DNA of 64,000 bases from Actinomycetales bacterium (GTDB lineage Bacteria > Actinomycetota > Actinomycetes > Actinomycetales > Dermatophilaceae), in assembly GCA_002748155.1 (NCBI GenBank), contig PDRO01000003.1, positions 62,001 to 126,000 of the forward strand, read 5' to 3'. The position numbers were made by a program, and so were the translations under genes. Of this stretch, positions 57,976 to 64,000 are shown one piece after another; within the stretch, counting starts at the first letter, position 1, and each line of letters opens with the position of its first letter. The notes beneath the pieces were generated by a model that was given only the letters and a program-made list of their open reading frames with translations, searched no databases and had not been told where the DNA came from.

Positions 57976-59024
57976 GACCGGGCACCTCCTGATTGGGAGA
58001 TCATCGCAAGCACGATCGGGAACTCAAGGTAGGCATGGTACGACGCGAGTGCCGAGTAGACCGTCCTTCCTTGACCGTAGTCGGTGGCCAGCAACACAGC
58101 AAGCAGCCCCGCCAGGACCAAACCCAGTGCCCAGAGGCGCCCGTTTCGCAGGGCCGGCCACCGCGTTTCGAAGTCTTTCACGACTTCCGGCGCGGCTCGC
58201 GGCAGGAACCACACCCACACGATGTAGTGCATGGTTTGCAAGAACGCAAACGCGACCAGCCATCGGAGTGCGTGCTCGGGGACCGCCGGCCAGGCCGTGG
58301 CTGCGATCACCCGTGCCCCGTCGCCGACCAGCGGTTCGACCACTCCAGGGTCAGCGGTGATCCATCGGTCGAGACCACCGACGAGCACCAGCGCGGGGAT
58401 CAGACACACCCAACTGACCTGCACGGCTCGGAAAACCGTTCGAGCCTGCCCGGTTAGCCGTCGCGACCAGTCCCAGAGGAAGACCAGCGGCACAAGGTTG
58501 TGCAGGTGGGCCAAGACGACGAAATGGTAGGTTGGGTGGGTCAGCGAGAGTATCGTGCCCACCGCGAGCACGACCGCAGCGGTCCCCAGCCGCCAGCCAC
58601 GCATCCCCAGACACGCGCCGGCGGCCAGCACGGCGTAGCCGACGAGGATTTCGGCCACGATCGCGGCCGAGCCGAGGTAGGTGGCGGAAAGCCGGAACAC
58701 GACAATTCCGGTGACCAATCCAACGAGGAGCACGGCGACCCGACCGCTGAGCAGCTGTCCGAACCTGCCCAACACGTAGCGCAGCTCGAGGACGTTGTGC
58801 AGGATGCCGAAACAGATGAGTCCGACAACTGTCACAACGATCGGTGCAGTCGTGGCGACGGCGAGCGCCACGACTGCAACGGCTGTCAGCGCCCCGGCAT
58901 ACCTCGTGGCGCTCGGGTTGACATTGTTCGTCGAGGTCCCGGTGTATGTCGTGGTCGGCCGCCTGCTCGGATCGGTGTCGTCCGGGCGAGCACTGGGTGC
59001 GGCGGTTGGCGTAAACCTTCTCAC
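57972..59024 (-). CDS. Histidine-containing multi-span membrane protein of unknown function
   Basis: Up to 350 residues with eight or nine hydrophobic segments. Histidines recur at membrane edges: FGILHNVLELRYVLGR, THPTYHFVVLAHLHNLVPLVF, LQTMHYIVWVWFLPR and SYHAYLEFPIVLAM. That could mean metal or heme binding, or a carotenoid-cleavage-like membrane fold, but I recognise no family. The N-terminal 45 residues are polar and overlap a plausible gene on the other strand; GTG 58871 would remove the conflict and leave 299 residues. A microprotein gene overlaps its stop. Confidence 0.65.
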   Translation of the reverse strand: MRRFTPTAAPSARPDDTDPSRRPTTTYTGTSTNNVNPSATRYAGALTAVAVVALAVATTAPIVVTVVGLICFGILHNVLELRYVLGRFGQLLSGRVAVLLVGLVTGIVVFRLSATYLGSAAIVAEILVGYAVLAAGACLGMRGWRLGTAAVVLAVGTILSLTHPTYHFVVLAHLHNLVPLVFLWDWSRRLTGQARTVFRAVQVSWVCLIPALVLVGGLDRWITADPGVVEPLVGDGARVIAATAWPAVPEHALRWLVAFAFLQTMHYIVWVWFLPRAAPEVVKDFETRWPALRNGRLWALGLVLAGLLAVLLATDYGQGRTVYSALASYHAYLEFPIVLAMISQSGGARS

Positions 59025-59220
59025 TCACCCGATTATGTATGCCGTCACGATCCCGCTCGCCTGGCCGGCTCGGCTCGGAGCTGAGGCGATCGTCGTGGTG
59101 GTGGAGGCGCTGCTGCTCGCGTGGTGGTGGCGTCAGTCGCGGTGTGCTGTCTGGATATGGGCTGCTGCTACTGCGGCGAACGCGCTGTCGACCTCGGTTG
59201 GGTTGATCGCGCTCGCTTGA
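58906..59220 (+). CDS. Small four-span membrane protein
   Basis: 104 residues from GTG 58906 with about four hydrophobic segments: LVALGLTLFVEVPVYVVV, LGAAVGVNLLTHPIMYAV, AEAIVVVVEALLLAWWW and AAATAANALSTSVGLIAL. The strings FVEVPVY, NLLTHP and VEALLLAWW recur in small membrane proteins I have seen in several phyla, of unknown function. GTG 58852 is another start. The 5' end overlaps the head of the opposite gene as longest drawn, so one of the two starts must be shorter. Confidence 0.6.
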   Translation: MALGLTLFVEVPVYVVVGRLLGSVSSGRALGAAVGVNLLTHPIMYAVTIPLAWPARLGAEAIVVVVEALLLAWWWRQSRCAVWIWAAATAANALSTSVGLIALA

Positions 59221-59369
59221 CTACCGAGCGTGAGAGATACACCTGTAGGAGGTGACGTCGTCGCGCCCGCGACCTCACCGGAGCGCCGTAAGGGGGGCCT
59301 TTGTTGCCGTTGTCGTTCGGTAAGGACTGTGTAATAGCCCGGCGCGGCAGGCTCGGGCAGGCTGACCCC

Positions 59370-59942
59370 ATGGCTTCTCTCCGCGTGCTCTCAGTCGTGT
59401 CTGTTCCGCGCCCTCAGCTGCGTGTCGCCGCTCTCCTGTGCGCAGTGTTCGCGCTTGCGGCGTGTGGTTCCACGGCGACCGGCTCGGACTCCGACGAACC
59501 GACCAGCGCCCTTTCTCACGGCACCGTCTCGACCGGCTCAGTCACGATGCCATCCACGGTTGCCCCGAGCACGGCCGCGCCGGACGGGACTACTGACCCC
59601 GTGGCGACGACGGACACGACGGCGCAACCAGTGGCCGGTAGGTACACCGACTACACCGATTACGAGAACTCCACGGCGACGGCGCACGAGGGCACTGTGG
59701 TGCTCTTCTTCCACGCCGAGTGGTGCCACGCGTGTCGCGACGCAGACGAAGCGCTGACGAAGTCCGGGGTGCCGGATGGGATCACTGTCGTGAAAGTCGA
59801 CTACGACGACCGCGTTGACCTGCGCCAGAAATACGGTGTCACGCAGCAACACACCTTCGTGCAGATCGACGAACAAGGTGAGTCGATCAAGAAGTGGACC
59901 GGCTCGACGGACGGCGCCGACGTGGCCGCGGCCACGGTCTGA
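59370..59942 (+). CDS. Thioredoxin-domain lipoprotein
   Basis: A 190-residue exported thiol-disulfide protein. Signal AALLCAVFALAACGS with lipobox LAAC; a Ser/Thr/Pro-rich linker of about 60 residues; then a thioredoxin domain with active site FHAEWCHACRDAD and the TQQHTFVQIDEQG strand. The CHAC dithiol suggests a reductase or oxidase of exported proteins or cytochromes. A CcdA-type membrane protein gene follows 56 bases later and would supply electrons. ATG 59370 is the start that gives a signal peptide. Confidence 0.88.
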   Translation: MASLRVLSVVSVPRPQLRVAALLCAVFALAACGSTATGSDSDEPTSALSHGTVSTGSVTMPSTVAPSTAAPDGTTDPVATTDTTAQPVAGRYTDYTDYENSTATAHEGTVVLFFHAEWCHACRDADEALTKSGVPDGITVVKVDYDDRVDLRQKYGVTQQHTFVQIDEQGESIKKWTGSTDGADVAAATV

Positions 59943-59998
59943 GCGATCGCTGTCTATTCCCGCGGTCTTCTCGCACCTACTGCCCGGCATACGAACTC

Positions 59999-60739
59999 GT
60001 GTTTGCTGTCCTAGGAGCCCTCGTTGCGGGGGTGCTGACCACGTTGGCACCGTGTGTGCTGCCGCTATTGCCCGTCATTGTCGGGGGAGCTTCGGCTGAC
60101 CCAGGGGAGACCGGCCGGCGGCGTGCTCTGGTCATCACCACGTCGCTGGGCGTGTCGATCACCGTCTTCACGCTGCTGCTCAAGGTGACGACCGCCTTCA
60201 TCGGCATCCCGCCGCAGGTGTGGTCGTGGCTGGCCGGTGGGCTGCTCGTGATCCTGGGCCTGGTCGGGGTTTTCCCCGGGTTGTGGGAGTGGGTGGCTGT
60301 CCGGTTGGCGCTGCAGGGGCGTTCGGATTCTCGGCTGCGGGCGGCCCGCGGCCGCGGCGGGCACAGCGGGGACGTGTTGACCGGTGCCGCCCTCGGGCCG
60401 GTGTTCTCGTCGTGCAGTCCGCTGTACGGCTACGTCGTCGTCACCGTCCTGCCGGCGAGCTTCGCCTACGGCATGGTCCTGCTCGGTGCCTACGTGCTCG
60501 GGTTGTGCGCCACACTGCTGGCTATCGCCCTGGCCGGCCGGCGGCTGGTGCAGCGACTCGGCTGGGCAGCCGATCCGCACGGGTGGTTCCGCCGAGGACT
60601 CGGAGGTGTCTTCGTCATTGTCGGGTTGACGGTCGCCTTCGGGTGGGATCGTGATCTGCAGGCCTGGATCCTGGAACATTCGCCGATCGCGCCGTGGGAA
60701 CTGGACTCGGGGTTCATCCCCGGCCGCTCGGCAGGGTGA
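59999..60739 (+). CDS. CcdA/DsbD-type cytochrome c biogenesis membrane protein
   Basis: Membrane electron carrier of 246 residues with six or more spans that passes reducing power from cytoplasmic thioredoxin to exported thiol proteins. The paired cysteines are in LTTLAPCVLPLLPVIVGG (first span) and LGPVFSSCSPLYGYVVV (fourth span), in the positions of CcdA. GTG 59999 begins just before the first span. It follows the thioredoxin lipoprotein, its likely partner. Its 3' end overlaps the sensor kinase gene on the other strand by 26 bases. Confidence 0.88.
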   Translation: MFAVLGALVAGVLTTLAPCVLPLLPVIVGGASADPGETGRRRALVITTSLGVSITVFTLLLKVTTAFIGIPPQVWSWLAGGLLVILGLVGVFPGLWEWVAVRLALQGRSDSRLRAARGRGGHSGDVLTGAALGPVFSSCSPLYGYVVVTVLPASFAYGMVLLGAYVLGLCATLLAIALAGRRLVQRLGWAADPHGWFRRGLGGVFVIVGLTVAFGWDRDLQAWILEHSPIAPWELDSGFIPGRSAG

Positions 60740-61787
60740 CCTCGATCGCGCAACCGCCAGGATGATCGTGCACCGCGACAGTGCCTCCGTGGGCGTCGAC
60801 GATGCCCTTGACGACCGACAGGCCCAGGCCAGCTCCCTCACCCGGCCCGGGAGTGCGGGCCTGGTCACCCCGCCACCACGGATCGAACATCCGCTCGCGC
60901 ACCTGCTCAGCGATACCGCCACACTCGTCGGTCACCCTGACCCGGGCTCCGCCGGGTGCCCCGGCAGCACCCGGCGCCGGCGACCCGGAACTCGGCACGG
61001 CCGGGCATTCGAGCGCGCTCACGGCCACCTGTCCGCCTCGCGGAGTCGCCCGGATCGCGTTGGCCAACAGGTTGTCCAGCACCCGGGACAACTCGCGGGG
61101 GTCGGCGGTGACCATCAACGGACCGTCAGCGTGCCCGTCCAAATGCACTCCGGCCGCGTCGGCGAGTGGTCGAGCGCTGGCGAGGGCGTCGGAGACCAGA
61201 TCGGCCAGCCCTACGGGCTCCGGGCGCAACTGGAGCCGGCCGGCATGGATCCGGGACAAAGCCAGCAGGTCTTCGACCATGGCACCCATGCGGTCGGCCT
61301 CGGCGCGGATCCGAGCCGGATAAGCCCGATCCGGCGGGGCGACCCCGTCTTCGAGTGCCTCGGCCATGGCCCGGATCCCGGCGATCGGTGACCGAAGATC
61401 GTGCGAGGCCCAGGCGACCAGATCGCGCCGCGCGGTTTCCACTTGGCTGTCCCGCTCGCGGGCCGCGCTCGCCTGTGCGACTCGTTCGGCGGCTTCTTGG
61501 CCGAGGCGGTGCACGCGCCTGGCGAGCAGCAGTCCGTAGGCCAGAGCGATCGGCGCGGCTGCGGCGACGATGAGCAGGACGAGCGACACGTCATGTTCGC
61601 TGATGAACATGGACCGGGCCGCGACGACGACTCCGATCCCGACCGAGGCATTGACGACCAGGGGAGCCGCGACCAGGGCTGCCTTGACGTGATGCCGGGC
61701 CAGCGCCCACACACCGACTGCCCCGGCAGCCCCGGCGGTCGTAGCCGAGCCGGCCGCGATGAGGACGGCCTGTCCTTCGGGGGTCAT
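60714..61787 (-). CDS. Two-component sensor histidine kinase
   Basis: A 357-residue membrane kinase. Three hydrophobic segments in the first 100 residues leave almost no extracytoplasmic sensor loop. Then DHp with phosphoacceptor His in VAWASHDLRSPIAGIRAM, N box NLLANAIRATP, G1 around DECGGIAEQV and G2 GEGAGLGLSVVKGIV. The ATG at 61787 overlaps the regulator stop (ATGA). Signal unknown; a membrane-embedded sensor is inferred from the topology. Confidence 0.92.
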   Translation of the reverse strand: MTPEGQAVLIAAGSATTAGAAGAVGVWALARHHVKAALVAAPLVVNASVGIGVVVAARSMFISEHDVSLVLLIVAAAAPIALAYGLLLARRVHRLGQEAAERVAQASAARERDSQVETARRDLVAWASHDLRSPIAGIRAMAEALEDGVAPPDRAYPARIRAEADRMGAMVEDLLALSRIHAGRLQLRPEPVGLADLVSDALASARPLADAAGVHLDGHADGPLMVTADPRELSRVLDNLLANAIRATPRGGQVAVSALECPAVPSSGSPAPGAAGAPGGARVRVTDECGGIAEQVRERMFDPWWRGDQARTPGPGEGAGLGLSVVKGIVDAHGGTVAVHDHPGGCAIEVTLPSGRG

Positions 61788-62512
61788 GTCGGCCCGGTGG
61801 CTGGTGCACCGGTGCCGGCCAGCCCGTCCCACCGATAGCCGACACCCCACACGGTGGCGATCCGTTCCGGTGCACTCGGGTCGCGTTCGATTTTCTCGCG
61901 CAGCCGCCGGACGTGGACGGTCACCGTGGATTCGTCTCCGAACTCCCAGCCCCAGACTTGACGCAACAGTTGTGTCCGGGTGAACGCCTGCCCGGGGTGG
62001 CGCATCAAGTGCACGAGCAGATCGAACTCACGAGTCGTGAGGGCGAGCGTCTCGTCGCCGATCCGGCTGATCCGGGCCCGAGGATCGACATGCAGATCGG
62101 TGTCCACGAGCGGGTGGGAATCAGCAGCGGGCGTTGCAGACTCGGCGGCCCCGACCCGGCGCAGGACCGACTGCACTCGTAACGCCAGCTCGCGGGCCGA
62201 GAACGGTTTGGTGACGTAGTCGTCGGCCCCCACCTCCAGACCCAGCACCCGGTCGCTTTCCTCTCCGCGGGCCGTGAGCAACAGGACCGGCAGGGCTTTC
62301 CACTCCGCCCGCAACTGGCGGAGCACTTCGAGACCGTCGAATCCGGGCAACATGAGGTCGAGCACGACCAGATCAGGTGGGGTATGCCGCGCGCTCGCGA
62401 TCGCGTGCGGACCGTCGTGAGCTTCGGTGACCTCGAAGCCGGCCCGGGTGAGATAGCTGGCGACGACTTCGCGCACGGTGGGATCGTCGTCGACAACCAG
62501 GACCTGGGGCAT
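61784..62512 (-). CDS. OmpR/PhoB-family response regulator
   Basis: A 242-residue regulator. Receiver domain: acidic pair in VLVVDDDPTVRE, phosphoacceptor Asp in LVVLDLMLPGFDGLEVL, Thr in LLLTARGEES and Lys in YVTKPFSARELA. C-terminal winged helix: LALTTREFDLLVHLMRHPGQAFTR ... TVTVHVRRLREKIE. Start at ATG 62512; TAGGCT lies eight bases upstream, so the mRNA may have almost no leader. Coupled with the kinase gene downstream. Confidence 0.94.
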   Translation of the reverse strand: MPQVLVVDDDPTVREVVASYLTRAGFEVTEAHDGPHAIASARHTPPDLVVLDLMLPGFDGLEVLRQLRAEWKALPVLLLTARGEESDRVLGLEVGADDYVTKPFSARELALRVQSVLRRVGAAESATPAADSHPLVDTDLHVDPRARISRIGDETLALTTREFDLLVHLMRHPGQAFTRTQLLRQVWGWEFGDESTVTVHVRRLREKIERDPSAPERIATVWGVGYRWDGLAGTGAPATGPT

Positions 62513-62597
62513 AACCCGCAAGCCTAGGAGGCCGGTGCGAGGTCGCAACGTGAACGGTTGTTAGGAATCGGTGACGTCTGCGCTCGGACCGGGTGGT

Positions 62598-63596
62598 TCA
62601 GACGGGGTGACGGTAGAGGTTGGCCACGCCGTTGGTCAGCGCGACGACGAGCAGGGTAGCGCCGAGCATGTGGCTGGCGACCAACATGATCGGCAGGGCG
62701 GCGAAGAACTGGGCGTAGCCGATCACCCCCTGCGCCACGGTGATGCCCAGCACGGTGCTCCAGGTATGCCGAGCCCGGGTGTTTTCGGTCGTGAGGTGGA
62801 CCGCGATGAGCATCGCGACGACAAGTCCGGCAAAGAGCATGACGGCGTCGGCATGCAGCCAGGACATCGTGCGCGGATCGAAACCGGTCCGAGCCGGAGC
62901 GTCGGCATCGCCCGAATGTGGCCCCGACCCGGTGACGATGGTTCCCAAAGCGAGCACGATGCCGGCCAACGCGGCTGTAGTCCAGGCGAGTCGGGTGACC
63001 AACCGGGGGACGAGGGCGACTCGGGGCTGGGGCTCCGGGCCGTCTTCGGCGCCGCGCAACAGCCCGGTCGATAGGGCGATGAGCACCATCGAGCAGAGGA
63101 AATGGAAGGCGACGACCAGCGGATTGAGACCGGTCCAGACGGTGATCCCGCCGACCACCGCCTGCGCGAGCACGCCACCGATGATTCCCCACGCGACCCG
63201 ATGCAGGGTGCGACGTGACGGCATGGCTGACCACACCGCCCATACCGCGAGGACCGCCAGCACGAGCAACACCCCGGTGAGTAGTCGGTTGCCGAACTCG
63301 ATAACGGAGTGGAACCCCTGGCTCTGACCGGATATCGGCGTGAGCGATCCTTCAGCGCAGGTCGGCCAGTCCGGGCAGCCCAGACCACTGCCCGTGAGCC
63401 GCACGATGCCGCCGGTGACGACGATGAGGACCTCGGCGATGAGGTTGGCGATGAGGATCGGCCGGACCCAGGTCGGCCGGGTTACCGGCAGTACCTGCCT
63501 CATGCGGGCTGAGAATCCGGTCGGCCGGTTCGCCATCATGCCCCCGCGACTCGGCGAGCTGGACTCGGTCTGCGGTTGTTGCTGCTTCGCCACCAC
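62598..63596 (-). CDS. ctaA: Heme A synthase, CtaA/COX15 family
   Basis: Membrane enzyme oxidising heme O to heme A for cytochrome aa3 oxidase. Up to 332 residues with eight spans and two repeats. Conserved parts: TGGIVRLTGSGLGCPDWPTC with the Cys pair, FHSVIEFGNRLLTG and VAFHFLCSMVLIAL with heme-ligand histidines, and again MSWLHADAVMLFAG and LVASHMLGATLL. The N-terminal 30 residues are polar; ATGs at codons 20-21 are alternative starts. The role fits ctaB earlier in the window. Confidence 0.93.
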   Translation of the reverse strand: MVAKQQQPQTESSSPSRGGMMANRPTGFSARMRQVLPVTRPTWVRPILIANLIAEVLIVVTGGIVRLTGSGLGCPDWPTCAEGSLTPISGQSQGFHSVIEFGNRLLTGVLLVLAVLAVWAVWSAMPSRRTLHRVAWGIIGGVLAQAVVGGITVWTGLNPLVVAFHFLCSMVLIALSTGLLRGAEDGPEPQPRVALVPRLVTRLAWTTAALAGIVLALGTIVTGSGPHSGDADAPARTGFDPRTMSWLHADAVMLFAGLVVAMLIAVHLTTENTRARHTWSTVLGITVAQGVIGYAQFFAALPIMLVASHMLGATLLVVALTNGVANLYRHPV

Positions 63597-63672
63597 AGGT
63601 CAAGGGTAGGCGCCGACGCTGATCCCGCTGACCAGGGGCCGTGTGGGACTGCTCTCGTGACCGTTTCGTCCG

Positions 63673-64000
63673 TCATTCCGACCATTTGAACGTCCGAGCG
63701 GCCAGCCCGGTCGCGACCACACCCCAACCCACGAGCACGGCCAGCTGCGGCAGGCTCAGCATGCCAGCACCCAGGGCGTCGCGCAGCCCGTCGGCCAGCG
63801 ACGCTGACGGCAGCACAGCGACCAACTGGCTTGCGGCTTCGGGGAACTGCTCCCGGGGCACCACCACCCCACCAAGGACGAGCAAGAGGATCCACACGAG
63901 GTTCGCGATCGCCAGCACACCTTCGGCTCGGACCGTGCCGGCCAGCAGCAGTGCCATCGCGACGAAGGCCCAGGTGCCGACGAGCAGGAAAAGCACGGCA
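63673..64000 (-). CDS. ABC-2 type transporter permease (3' part only)
   Basis: Last 109 codons of a membrane permease whose 5' part lies beyond the window. Visible are hydrophobic segments FLLVGTWAFVAMALLLAGTV, IANLVWILLLVLGGVVVP and LAVLVGWGVVATGLAAR, with the FPEAASQLVAVLPSASLADGLRDAL loop typical of ABC-2 exporters of the daunorubicin-resistance type. In mycobacteria an ABC exporter pair likewise adjoins ctaA. Identity is likely, substrate unknown. Confidence 0.8.
   Translation of the reverse strand, partial: AVLFLLVGTWAFVAMALLLAGTVRAEGVLAIANLVWILLLVLGGVVVPREQFPEAASQLVAVLPSASLADGLRDALGAGMLSLPQLAVLVGWGVVATGLAARTFKWSE

Overview
The window reads as a contiguous piece of chromosome from a high-GC Gram-positive bacterium of the phylum Actinomycetota. 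The gene order polA - rpsA - coaE(-GrpB) - uvrB ... uvrA ... uvrC - rapZ - yvcK - whiA - gap - pgk - tpiA ... secG - rbpA - pgl - opcA - zwf - tal - tkt - ctaB ... ctaA is the conserved actinobacterial arrangement also seen in mycobacteria. whiA, rbpA, opcA and a mycothiol-type isomerase homologue are actinobacterial hallmarks. The heptamer GTATGCC/GGCATAC is strongly over-represented; I associate this with the Intrasporangiaceae/Dermatophilaceae, but that placement is an impression and not a proof.

Layout. (1) 1-8.8 kb: 3' part of polA, a three-gene beta-oxidation set (thiolase, enoyl-CoA hydratase, acyl-CoA dehydrogenase), a methyltransferase facing them, then rpsA. (2) 8.8-17 kb: coaE, uvrB, and a compact feoA-feoB-feoC-drug/metabolite-transporter operon in which all junctions are 4-base overlaps, preceded by an IdeR/DtxR iron box; terC converges on it. 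(3) 17.0-22.6 kb: a foreign island of lower GC, without the genomic heptamer. It is bordered by a degraded ISL3-type transposase on the left and an internally deleted IS1380-type element with recognisable terminal inverted repeats on the right. It carries a lipoprotein-ABC ATPase-FtsX permease operon, coding relics and a lipoprotein with a ClpP/crotonase-like fold. (4) 22.7-32.4 kb: an AraC regulator and a mycothiol-type isomerase homologue (divergent), an aldehyde dehydrogenase, and facing away from it a four-gene run: WS/DGAT acyltransferase, a three-part protein containing an acyl-ACP-reductase-like domain, a short-chain dehydrogenase and an alpha/beta hydrolase. This looks like a neutral-lipid or wax-ester module and is the most interesting candidate system here. 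(5) 32.4-44.1 kb: uvrA, a methyltransferase, a BCCT transporter, a Rieske lipoprotein, uvrC, rapZ, yvcK, whiA. (6) 44.1-57.7 kb: lower glycolysis (gap-pgk-tpiA), a semialdehyde dehydrogenase, a small tandem repeat, secG, rbpA, and on the other strand the pentose-phosphate operon tkt-tal-zwf-opcA-pgl; then ctaB. (7) 57.7-64 kb: membrane proteins including a 43-residue microprotein, a thioredoxin lipoprotein plus CcdA-type transporter, a two-component system, ctaA and the end of an ABC-2 permease.

Transcription signals: several genes (uvrA, uvrB, uvrC, feoA, ctaB, the second methyltransferase) have a TAnnnT -10 hexamer only 6-7 bases before an ATG/GTG and no Shine-Dalgarno sequence, so they are probably expressed as leaderless mRNAs. 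Strong hairpins, some sharing one stem sequence, sit at convergent gene ends. I saw no tRNA, rRNA or CRISPR array.
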